Assembly (NCBI RefSeq): GCF_001507435.1
Contig: NZ_LMWH01000161.1
Span: 67,563 to 131,562 of the forward strand
DNA from: Streptomyces sp. NRRL F-5122
GTDB lineage: Bacteria; Actinomycetota; Actinomycetes; Streptomycetales; Streptomycetaceae
Length of the DNA stretch: 64,000 nucleotides
Reading direction: 5' to 3'
A program made the position numbers and the translations under genes. The first letter of the stretch is position 1. Every line of letters starts with the position of its first letter. The notes under the pieces are model-generated. The model worked only from the letters and a program-made list of their open reading frames with translations. It searched no databases and was not told where the DNA came from. Below are positions 46,341 to 53,708 of this stretch, piece after piece.

Positions 46341-46395
46341 AACCGGGGACCCTCTCCGTATCTTATCGAGCACTAAACGGAGACAGTCCCCGGTT
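46341..46395. promoter_or_regulatory. Nested palindrome, candidate TetR operators
   Basis: AACCGGGGAC (46341-46350) is repeated inverted as GTCCCCGGTT (46386-46395), and inside it TCTCCGT (46353-46359) is repeated inverted as ACGGAGA (46377-46383). This long near-symmetrical element fills the divergent tetR/MFS promoter region and could be two facing operator halves or a pair of dimer sites. Confidence 0.6.
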
Positions 46396-46479
46396 ATCTC
46401 CGCGGGCAGCTCGTCCTGCCGCGCACCGTTCCTCCGTGCCGCCCGCACCCGCCCGGGGACGCCGAAACGGGAGAACTCC

Positions 46480-47931
46480 ATGGCCACCCCGTCCGCACCG
46501 TCCACGACCGTCGACGCGCTCTTTGCACCACCACCAGCCGCCAGGCTCGGCACCGTCCTCTTCATCGTCGTCACCGCCTACCTGATGGTCGGCGTCGACT
46601 CCACCGTCGTCAATGTCGCGCTGCCCGACATCCAGCAGGACCTCGGCTTCAGCCGCACCGGCCTGTCCTGGGTGCTCAACGCCTACACGCTCGCCTTCGG
46701 CGGACTGCTGCTGCTCGGGGGCCGCATCGGCGACATCGCGGGCCGACGGCGCACACTCACCGTCGGCGTCCTGCTCTTCGCCCTCTCCTCCCTCCTCGGC
46801 GGTCTCGCCACCGACAGCTCCTGGCTGCTCGCGGCCCGCGCGCTCCAGGGCATCGGCGCCGCCCTCATCGCCCCCAGCACCCTCGCCCTGATCACCACCA
46901 ACTTCCCGGACGGCCCACGCCGCCACCACGCGCTCGGCGTCTACTCCTCGATGGCCGGTATCGGCGCCTCGCTCGGCCTGGTCCTCGGCGGCATGCTCAC
47001 CTCCTGGGCGTCCTGGCGCTGGGCCCTGCTGATCAACGTGCCCATCGGCATCGCGGTCGCCGTCGCCCTGCCCCGTTTCGTGACCGAAACCCCGCGCCGT
47101 ACAGGGCGGTTCGACACCGCGGGCGCGCTCACCGGTACGGCCGGGACGGCCTCCCTCGTGCACGCGCTGATCCGCGTCTCGGAACAGGGCTGGACCGACC
47201 GCTGGGCACTGTTCGACCTCGGCGCCGCGGCGGCACTGCTCACGGGGTTCGCCCTCATCGAGTCCCGGGCCGGACAGCCGATCCTGCCGCTGCGTCTGCT
47301 CACGAGCCGCAACCGGGCCGGGGGCTACGCGGGAGTGCTGCTGCTGCCCGCGGGCATGTTCGGCGCGTTCTACTTCCTCACCCTGATCTGTCAACAGGTC
47401 CTGCACTACAGCCCGTTGCGCGCGGGGTTCGCCTTCCTTCCGCTCACCCTCGTGATGTTCACGACCGTGCGCGTCGTGCCCCGGCTGCTCGCCCGGCTCG
47501 GTGTGAAGCCGGTGCTGCTCACCGGCATGGCCCTGCTCGCCGTGGCGACCGGATGGTTGTGGCGGCTGCGGCCCGGCGACGGCTACGCCACCGGCCTGCT
47601 CGGTCCGCTGCTGCTGATGGGGCTGGGCGTCGGCCTGAGTTTCATGCCCCTGAACGCGACCGTCCTCGCCGGAATCGGGCCCCGCGAGGCGGGCGCAGCC
47701 TCCGGTCTGCTCCAGACCCTGCAGTGGCTCGGCGGCACCCTCGGCCTCTCCGCGCTGGTGACGGTCTACGGCACGGCCACCCGGCACGCGGCCGGCTCCC
47801 CCGCGCAGATCCTCACCCACGGCGCGGCCCGCGCGTTCGGGGTCGGCTCCCTCATCGCGTTCGCCGCGCTGCTGGTCTCGGCGTTCGTCATCACGGGCAC
47901 CCGGCCGCAAAAGGCGCGCCCGATCCCCTAG
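46480..47931 (+). CDS. MFS drug exporter, DHA2 (14-TMS) family
   Basis: The 483-residue protein starts at an ATG with CGGGAG upstream. About 14 spans are visible. VGVDSTVVNVALPDIQQDL in span 1, the loop motif GGRIGDIAGRRRT and motif C-like GIGASLGLVLGG are typical of DHA2 antiporters. Probably controlled by the adjacent TetR protein. Substrate unknown. Confidence 0.92.
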   Translation: MATPSAPSTTVDALFAPPPAARLGTVLFIVVTAYLMVGVDSTVVNVALPDIQQDLGFSRTGLSWVLNAYTLAFGGLLLLGGRIGDIAGRRRTLTVGVLLFALSSLLGGLATDSSWLLAARALQGIGAALIAPSTLALITTNFPDGPRRHHALGVYSSMAGIGASLGLVLGGMLTSWASWRWALLINVPIGIAVAVALPRFVTETPRRTGRFDTAGALTGTAGTASLVHALIRVSEQGWTDRWALFDLGAAAALLTGFALIESRAGQPILPLRLLTSRNRAGGYAGVLLLPAGMFGAFYFLTLICQQVLHYSPLRAGFAFLPLTLVMFTTVRVVPRLLARLGVKPVLLTGMALLAVATGWLWRLRPGDGYATGLLGPLLLMGLGVGLSFMPLNATVLAGIGPREAGAASGLLQTLQWLGGTLGLSALVTVYGTATRHAAGSPAQILTHGAARAFGVGSLIAFAALLVSAFVITGTRPQKARPIP

Positions 47932-47936
47932 AACGC

Positions 47937-47965
47937 GGCGCCGCCCGCGCTCGGCGGGCGGCGCC
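47937..47965. terminator. Terminator after the MFS gene
   Basis: A perfect 12-bp GC stem (47937-47948 with 47954-47965) with a 5-nt loop, between the convergent MFS and Ro60 genes. Confidence 0.8.
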
Positions 47966-48075
47966 CCCGCGGCTGTGGGCCGGCTCCGTCGGCGCGTCGG
48001 CGCCGGACCGCGCGGCGACGCGGGCCGCCGCGCTCCCCGCGGATCACCGCGCGGAGCGCGGCGAGCCCGGGCCGC

Positions 48076-49659
48076 TCACTCGAGCCACGGCCACCGACCG
48101 TCGCTGCCCCGCTCGAGCAGCGACACCATCCGGAACGCGCCGTCCGTCAGGCCTCCGAAGGTGTGCCTGTTGCCACGGCCCGACGGGCCGTGGCCCGCCC
48201 GGTACCCGGCGAGGTTCCAGGTGTAGACCGGCACATGAGACGGGACCTGCTCGGTCGGGTCGCCGTGATGGTTGTGGGCGTACTGCTCGTCGGTGACGAT
48301 CAGCACCCGGTCGTGGCCGCCGTAGTGACGGCGGACCGCCCCGGTGGTGTCGGTACCGCCCAGGTCGCCGAAGCGGCCGAGGACCTTCAGCACCGACTCG
48401 CCCCTGCGGAAGCCCACCGTGTTGCTTCCGGTTCCGAACTCGACGAGGTCCGCGTCCGCCGCCCGCAGCGCCAGCGCCGTTCCGAAGACCGCCGCCGCGT
48501 CGGCCCGGGTGAGCTCGGAGCGGTCCGACAGGCGCGAGTAGAACATCGAGCCCGAGCGGTCCACGAGCACCAGTGTGCGGCCCGGCAGCGCGGGCACGTT
48601 GGCCAGCGAGTGACCGAGCGCCTGCTCCAGTGGGTACGACCAGCGCAGCGACGGCGCGTGCCGGTGGGCGGCGAGGTACCGGAACGGGAACTGCCGCGAT
48701 CGCGCCACCTCGACCGGGTCGCTGATCCGCGCGGCGACCTGTGCGGCCACCTCGTCGGACACCCCGGCCTCGTCGAAGTTCCGCAGGTTCCGCATGAGTG
48801 CCATGGTGCCCATGGACGGAATCACGGCCTCCCAGGCGGCCTTGTCCATCGGACCCTGCAGCCAGCCCGCCAGCGCCTCCCAGGTCATCCCCGCCGCCGC
48901 GAGCCGCTCGGCGCCGCCGGGAGCCGTGACGACGGCGCGCCGCTGCTCCACGGGGATCGCCATCAGCTCGCGGTGCGCCGTGAGCACGGCGTTCGAGGCG
49001 GGCGGCAGCGCGGTGTCCGGGTTGTGCCGGCGATCGAGCGCGTACCGGAACAGTTCGCCCTGCCACGGCTTGTCGGGATGGGGCGCAGCGTGCACCAGGT
49101 TGAGGACGTCACCGAAGCGGTAGCCCTTGGAGACTGTGTCGTACTTCAGCAGCGCCTTGCCGTGGTAGAGGCGCCGTACGGCGTCGGCGAGGCCGCGCTT
49201 GACCGGCTTGGGCACGTTCCGGCCGTACGCCGAGGTCCAGTACGCGAGCAACTCACCGGGCTCGTCCGGCCGCTGCAGTACGGAAGAGACGACCTGACGG
49301 TTGGCGGGGCCGTCGGTCGCGCCCGCGTCGAGCCGTGCCTTCACATACTCGGCGGCGCCCACGACCGAGGCTGTCCGCAGGTTCCCCTCGCCGCGCAGCC
49401 AGCCGAGCAGGCCGGCCGTCCAGGACGGGTCGGTGACGGCGAGCCGGCGCACCAGGGCGGCGAACCGGTCGTCGCGGTCGGCGCCGGTCTCGTAGAAGGT
49501 CCGCTGTGCGACGAGGTTCGAGACGGCGAGCAGGAACAGCTCCGAGCGCGGGTCCCGCTCGTGGCCGCGGCCGCCCTCGTAGGTGCGCAGCACGCGCCCC
49601 GTCGAGGTGACCCGCGATGTCGGCTGCGGCTTGGCGGCCCTGGTGTTGAATCGCGCCAT
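48076..49659 (-). CDS. rsr: Ro60/Rsr-like TROVE domain protein
   Basis: I chose the ATG at 49659 (527 residues, MARFNTRAA) because a GGGGG site precedes it; the frame runs on to 50103 only because the tRNA-like RNA genes happen to lack stops. The TROVE helical-repeat domain covers about residues 20-360 (RDPRSELFLLAVSNLV, then FGDVLNLVHAAPHPDKPW). A VWA-like domain follows with the MIDAS motif DRSGS near residue 367. Ro60 forms a ring that binds Y RNA and misfolded RNA ends; bacterial Rsr works with PNPase and in rRNA maturation. The two Y RNA genes directly upstream confirm the call. Confidence 0.93.
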   Translation of the reverse strand: MARFNTRAAKPQPTSRVTSTGRVLRTYEGGRGHERDPRSELFLLAVSNLVAQRTFYETGADRDDRFAALVRRLAVTDPSWTAGLLGWLRGEGNLRTASVVGAAEYVKARLDAGATDGPANRQVVSSVLQRPDEPGELLAYWTSAYGRNVPKPVKRGLADAVRRLYHGKALLKYDTVSKGYRFGDVLNLVHAAPHPDKPWQGELFRYALDRRHNPDTALPPASNAVLTAHRELMAIPVEQRRAVVTAPGGAERLAAAGMTWEALAGWLQGPMDKAAWEAVIPSMGTMALMRNLRNFDEAGVSDEVAAQVAARISDPVEVARSRQFPFRYLAAHRHAPSLRWSYPLEQALGHSLANVPALPGRTLVLVDRSGSMFYSRLSDRSELTRADAAAVFGTALALRAADADLVEFGTGSNTVGFRRGESVLKVLGRFGDLGGTDTTGAVRRHYGGHDRVLIVTDEQYAHNHHGDPTEQVPSHVPVYTWNLAGYRAGHGPSGRGNRHTFGGLTDGAFRMVSLLERGSDGRWPWLE

Positions 49660-49662
49660 GCT

Positions 49663-49678
49663 GAATTCCCCCGAATTC
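49663..49678 (-). promoter_or_regulatory. Hairpin holding the rsr ribosome binding site in its loop
   Basis: On the coding strand GAATTC-GGGG-GAATTC lies three bases before the rsr ATG. The two GAATTC arms can pair, placing the G-rich ribosome site in the loop. This may modulate translation, but a 6-bp stem with 4 A-T pairs is weak. Confidence 0.35.
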
Positions 49679-49707
49679 GTTTCCGTTCCGGAGGGAGGCA
49701 CGGCAAA

Positions 49708-49849
49708 GGAAGGGTGCCCGAGTTCAGGGGTCGGCGACGGAGTTCGGTCACATGCTCTGTCAGTTGAGCTGCACCGGCGCGAAGCCGATGACGGGATTCG
49801 AACCCGCAACCTTCTGACCCCATGAAGCAACCGTTGCCTGCGCACCGGA
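49708..49849 (-). ncRNA. YrlA-type Y RNA, copy 2 (tRNA-like, adjacent to rsr)
   Basis: Read on the minus strand, a T arm (49791-49807, loop TTCGAAT, 5-bp stem) comes first. A 7-bp acceptor-like stem follows (49784-49790 with 49772-49778, one G-U), closed by the 5-nt loop TTCGC, then a D arm (49754-49769). GGTCA (49815-49819) and TGACC (49746-49750) pair as the anticodon-like stem. This is a tRNA opened at the anticodon and closed at the acceptor, as in bacterial Y RNAs. The outer Ro-binding stem is less certain; GGTGC (49842-49846) with GCACC (49713-49717) is the best candidate. Ends are approximate. The 3' end is about 50 nt from the rsr start. Confidence 0.82.
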
Positions 49850-49938
49850 CACCCGTCCTGTGCTGCGCCTCCCGAGATCAAGTCGGCGGCGGCGTGGATT
49901 CTTTTTGCAGAAGAAGTAGCCGCGGCCCGCGCACCGGG

Positions 49939-50090
49939 AGGTGCATGAAGTTGTGGTGTCCAGAGATCGAGGCCGGCGGAACCGACAAGGTGCTCTGCCC
50001 GCTGAGCTACACCGGCGCGTGGTACCGGTGGCGGGACTCGAACCCGCGGCCGCCCCATTATGAGTGGAAGTAGGTCCTGCCTTCGCACCT
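49939..50090 (-). ncRNA. YrlA-type Y RNA, copy 1 (tRNA-like, with Ro-binding stem)
   Basis: The two ends pair as an outer helix: AGGTGC (50085-50090) with GCACCT (49939-49944), then GAAG (50081-50084) with CTTC (49947-49950), leaving a 2-nt bulge on the 3' strand, like the bulged conserved helix that Ro60 grips. Inside are a T arm (50031-50047, loop TTCGAGT), a 7-bp acceptor-like stem (50024-50030 with 50010-50016, one G-U) closed by a 7-nt loop, and a D arm (49992-50007). Its anticodon-like stem is weak and rich in G-U pairs. A TAGAGT (50102-50107) just upstream could be the -10 element. Family knowledge: such RNAs sit beside Ro60 in many bacteria and mimic tRNA. Confidence 0.87.
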
Positions 50091-50141
50091 GGACGTGCAT
50101 CACTCTAGGAGGCGGGCCGCGGGCCGGGCCAACGAATTAAG

Positions 50142-50169
50142 TCCCGCAGGAGCCGGTCTGGTTGCGGGA
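50142..50169 (-). terminator. Terminator after phoX
   Basis: TCCCGCA (50142-50148) and TGCGGGA (50163-50169) form a 7-bp stem directly after the phosphatase stop, followed on the minus strand by CTTAATTCG. It separates phoX from the Y RNA genes. Confidence 0.65.
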
Positions 50170-50171
50170 GT

Positions 50172-51623
50172 TCAGCCGCGCTTCTGGCGCTTCCAGGGAC
50201 CGGTGACGGCCACCATGATGCCGGGGTCCTGGATATTGGCGAACAGGGTCTTTCCGTCGGGCGAGAACGTGACGCCGGTGAACTCGCTGTACTCCGGCTC
50301 CTCCTCGGTGCCGATGTTCAGGTCGTTGCGGGCGATCGGGTAGGTGCGGCCGCTGTCGGTGGCACCGAACAGATGCTGGACACCCTCGCCGTCCCCGGCG
50401 ATGACAAGACCGCCGTACGGGGAGACGGTGATGTTGTCGGGACCGTCGAAGGCGCCGTCCTTGGCCGGGTCGGGGTTCACGCCGAGCAGGACCTTCAGCG
50501 TGAGGGTCCGGCGTCGGGGGTCGTAGAACCAGACCTGGCCGTCATGCTGGACGGGGCTTTCCTCACGGGCGTACGAGGAGACGATGTACGCACCGCCGTC
50601 GCTCCACCACATGCCCTCCAGCTTGCGGGCCCGGGTGACCGCGCCGGCGCCGAACTGGCTGCGGATCGAGACCGTCTTGGCGTCGCGGTCGGGGACGTCG
50701 ACCCAGTCGACGCCGTACACCGTGCCGATCCTCGTGGCGCGGGAGAGGTCGTCGACGTACCGGCCGCCGGAGTCGAAGCACTTGAACGCCTGGAGCCGGC
50801 CGGCCTCGTCCGCAAGGGTGCGCAGCCTGCCCCGTCCGTGGTGGAAGCCCTCCGGCGGGGTCCAGCGGTACAGCAGCCCGTTGGGCCCGGAGGCGTCCTC
50901 GGTCAGGTAGAGGTGGCCGCGCTTGGGGTCGACGACGACGGCCTCGTGGGCGTAGCGGCCCAGCGCCTTGATGGGCCGGGGGTGCCGGTTGGCACGACGG
51001 TCCTCGGGGTCCACCTCGAAGACGTACCCGTGGTCCTTGGTCATGCCGCTCTGACCGGCCTTGTCCTCGGTCTCCTCACACGTGAGCCACGTGCCCCACG
51101 GGGTGCTGCCGCCCGCGCAGTTGGTGGACGTGCCCGCGATGCCCACCCACTCCGCGACGTGGTCGTGGCGGACCTCGACGACGGTGCAGCCACCGGACGC
51201 GGCCGGGTCGTAGACAAGACCCTCGGTGAGGGGCACCGGGTACTTCCAGTCGGCGCGGGGACCCTTGAGCTCGTGGTTGTTGACGAGGAGGGTGGTGCCG
51301 CGCGGACCGTCGAAGGTGGCGGTGCCGTCGTGGTTGGAGGGGGTGAACTCGCCCGACTCCAGCGTGGTCTTCCCGCTGTGGGTGATGACGCGGTACCGGA
51401 ACCCGGCGGGCAGGGCCAGCACGCCCTTGGGGTCGGGGATCAGCGGTCCGTAGCCGACACCGCCGTGCCGGTCCGCCTCCTGACCGTCGGCGGTCTCGGT
51501 CTCGGTGTCGGTGGATGCAAGGGCGCCCGGGGCGGTGGCGAGGGCTCCGACGCTGCCGGCCAGTGCGACACCGGCGCCGGTGAGCGCGGATCGTCGGGCG
51601 AAGTCCCTGCGGGTGAGCGACAT
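50172..51623 (-). CDS. PhoX-like (DUF839) secreted alkaline phosphatase
   Basis: The 483-residue protein has a Tat signal (LTRRDFARRSALTGAG) and cleavage near residue 35. The PhoX-type beta-propeller has the metal/active-site stretches VNNHELKGP, CAGGSTPWGTWLTCEE and YAHEAVVVDP, with KCFDSGGRY further on. PhoX enzymes are calcium/iron-dependent and act outside the cell. A PHO box 82-99 bp upstream fits phosphate-starvation control by PhoP. Confidence 0.88.
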   Translation of the reverse strand: MSLTRRDFARRSALTGAGVALAGSVGALATAPGALASTDTETETADGQEADRHGGVGYGPLIPDPKGVLALPAGFRYRVITHSGKTTLESGEFTPSNHDGTATFDGPRGTTLLVNNHELKGPRADWKYPVPLTEGLVYDPAASGGCTVVEVRHDHVAEWVGIAGTSTNCAGGSTPWGTWLTCEETEDKAGQSGMTKDHGYVFEVDPEDRRANRHPRPIKALGRYAHEAVVVDPKRGHLYLTEDASGPNGLLYRWTPPEGFHHGRGRLRTLADEAGRLQAFKCFDSGGRYVDDLSRATRIGTVYGVDWVDVPDRDAKTVSIRSQFGAGAVTRARKLEGMWWSDGGAYIVSSYAREESPVQHDGQVWFYDPRRRTLTLKVLLGVNPDPAKDGAFDGPDNITVSPYGGLVIAGDGEGVQHLFGATDSGRTYPIARNDLNIGTEEEPEYSEFTGVTFSPDGKTLFANIQDPGIMVAVTGPWKRQKRG

Positions 51624-51704
51624 GCTGTCTCCTGTGGAAGGGGAGTGAGTCGGTCGGGGGGTGGGGCTCGCGGACCTCGTTGCGCGCACACGCTCCCGCT
51701 TCCG

Positions 51705-51722
51705 CCTGAACAGCGGCTGAAC
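51705..51722 (-). promoter_or_regulatory. PHO box upstream of phoX
   Basis: On the minus strand GTTCAGC-CGCT-GTTCAGG gives two 7-bp direct repeats with a 4-bp spacer (11-bp period), the arrangement of Streptomyces PhoP sites. A looser GTTCGTC lies 24 bp upstream. It lies in the 341-bp gap 51624-51964, which otherwise holds no gene. Confidence 0.7.
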
Positions 51723-51964
51723 ACTGGTCGACGTCGGCTGACGAACTTCTATGAATCCACCAAACGGGCCCCTTGAAGCCACCTCACCCGCACCAAGGAC
51801 AGGCAACGGCGCAGGGCCCCGGCCCGCCGCGCACCCGCACCGCACGGCGCGCTGCGGCAGCCCGCCCCCGGCATCCGGGTACGGGACGGCGCGGAAGGGC
51901 CGGTGGCCCGTGCCCGGCGGGGCACGGGGGGCGGAAGCAGACGGCGAGCGCGGTCCCTGACCGC

Positions 51965-53392
51965 TCAGCCACCCTGCTGCGAGCGCGCCTTGAACGCCGC
52001 CTTCCGGGCCTCCTTGGCCACCTTCTTGTCCGGGTGCAGGCGCCCCATCGCCTCCAGCACCTCCGCGGTGGCGGGATGGTCCACCCGCCACGCGGTCGCG
52101 AAGAATCCGCTGTGCTGCGCCGCAAGGCCCTCCACCAGCGCCCGCAGCTCCGCCGAGTTGCCCTCGGCCGCCAGCTGAGCGGCAAGGGTGTCGATGGTGA
52201 GCCAGAAGACCATGGACTGCGGCGGTGCGGGCACGTCGGCCGCTCCGTGCTCGGTCAGCCAGACCCGTGCAAGTCCGCCCAGCTCCGCGTCGTCCAGCAC
52301 CTCGCGCAGCGCCGTCTCCGCCTCCGCCCCGACCAGGGACAGCGCCTGCTGGCAGCGCAGCCGGCGAAGCGGGGCCCCGGCGTCGAGGCCGCGGGCGGCG
52401 GCCAGCAACTCCCTCGCCGCGGCGAGCGGTTCACGGCGGGCCAGCCACTGCTCGGTCTCGGCCTGGGCCGCCGCCGCCGGAAACGCGGACGTGCCGTCGA
52501 GCAGCGTGTCGGCGCCCTTGTCCGCCAACTCACCCACCGCCGGGGCGGACATCCCGGCCTCCTCCAGGCGCGTGCGCATTCCGTACAGTCCGAGCGGAGT
52601 CAGCCGCACCATCCCGTAGCGGCTCACGTCCGTCTCGTCCACGGGAGCCGCGGGCTCCTCGTCGGGGTCCGCCATGAGCGCCTCGTCGACCGGCTGGAAC
52701 TCGACGAGTCCGATCGGTGCGAGGATCCGGAACTGGTCGTCGAGCCGCATCATGGCGTCGGACACGTGTTCCAGCACGTCGTTCGTGGGTTCCGTCATGT
52801 CGTCGGGGACGATCATCGACGCGGCGAGCGCGGGCAGCGGCACCTGGCCGCCACCGGGCACCTCCTCGCCGACGGTCAGCAGATAGAGGTTGGCCAGCAC
52901 GCCGTCGAGGAACTCGGCCTCCGCATCCGGGTCCCAGTCGAGGGAGGAGAAGTCGATCTCGCCGCCCTCCCCCATGGCGTCGACGAGGTCGTCGAGATCG
53001 GGGACGCTCGCGTCGGCCAGTACGGCCTCGAGCGCGTCGAGCCAGACGCCGAGCACGTCGCCGGGGCTGCCCGAGGTGAGCAGCGCGAGGCCCGCCCCCG
53101 TGGTGACCGTCCCCTCGTCCTCGTCGGCGATCTCGACGAGACCGCTGTCCACGGCGACCCGCCAGGCCTCGCTCGCGAGTGCGGCGGCGTCCTCGCCGGT
53201 CAGCCCGAGCACCTCGGCCGCGCCGGGCAACTGGTCCTCGGCGAGCTCGCCCCCGGCACCGACGCGTGTCCCGGGACCGGCCCAGCGGGCGAGCCGCGCG
53301 GCTCGGGAGAGCAGCGGTGTGGCGAGCGCGTCCCGCGCGAGCTCCGCTTCGGAGTGCAGCCGAACCGGCGGCAAGAGGGAGCTGTCTGACAT
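51965..53392 (-). CDS. Conserved hypothetical acidic protein
   Basis: The 475-residue soluble protein without signal or membrane segment starts at the ATG at 53392. It is rich in Ala, Glu and Leu and mostly helical. An internal acidic patch (DLDDLVDAMGEGGEIDF near residue 135) and a basic C-terminal end (DKKVAKEARKAAFKARSQ) stand out. Repeated helical pairs in the last third suggest an alpha-solenoid. I recognise no family and assign no function. Confidence 0.75.
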   Translation of the reverse strand: MSDSSLLPPVRLHSEAELARDALATPLLSRAARLARWAGPGTRVGAGGELAEDQLPGAAEVLGLTGEDAAALASEAWRVAVDSGLVEIADEDEGTVTTGAGLALLTSGSPGDVLGVWLDALEAVLADASVPDLDDLVDAMGEGGEIDFSSLDWDPDAEAEFLDGVLANLYLLTVGEEVPGGGQVPLPALAASMIVPDDMTEPTNDVLEHVSDAMMRLDDQFRILAPIGLVEFQPVDEALMADPDEEPAAPVDETDVSRYGMVRLTPLGLYGMRTRLEEAGMSAPAVGELADKGADTLLDGTSAFPAAAAQAETEQWLARREPLAAARELLAAARGLDAGAPLRRLRCQQALSLVGAEAETALREVLDDAELGGLARVWLTEHGAADVPAPPQSMVFWLTIDTLAAQLAAEGNSAELRALVEGLAAQHSGFFATAWRVDHPATAEVLEAMGRLHPDKKVAKEARKAAFKARSQQGG

Positions 53393-53480
53393 CGGCTGGG
53401 TCTCCTTGGGCCTACGTGGTGTCCGGGGCGGCGCCTCGGACACAGGCTCAGCCTAGACGGATTTCCACCCATGCCGCCCG

Positions 53481-53498
53481 GTTCATCTCCCGGTCAGC
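53481..53498 (+). promoter_or_regulatory. PHO-box-like repeat upstream of the ExeM/NucH-like gene
   Basis: GTTCATC-TCCC-GGTCAGC has the 11-bp period of PhoP sites. A TTGACA (-35-like, 53519-53524) lies 20 bp downstream. Both are in the 316-bp divergent gap 53393-53708, which contains no gene. Two units is a minimal site, so this is tentative. Confidence 0.5.
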
Positions 53499-53708
53499 AG
53501 TCATACATGGCCGAAACCTTGACAACTGCCCCACGCACACAGGAGATTGACGCGCGTAGAAGTCGGCGGACAGTTGTTCACCGAGGGTCACCGGCACCGT
53601 CGAGGGGCCGGAGGACCGGCGCTTCTACGCGCGTCGCGCCGCCCGCCGGCCGCGGCCCCGTACTCCACCTTCGTCCCGGCACCCACGTATGTCCCCGGAG
53701 GGATTCCG

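Noticed and set aside
49746..50047. A single canonical tRNA with a long insertion: the D-arm half near 49992-50016 and the T-arm half near 49784-49807 could pair at the acceptor
   Set aside because: The insert in the anticodon arm would be about 170 nt, and each half already has a better partner next to it. The permuted Y RNA model explains both copies and the adjacent Ro60 gene.
48076..50103. A 675-residue version of the Ro60 protein starting at 50103
   Set aside because: The extra N-terminal part is a translation of the tRNA-like RNAs with no ribosome site; the ATG at 49659 has one and gives a family-like length.
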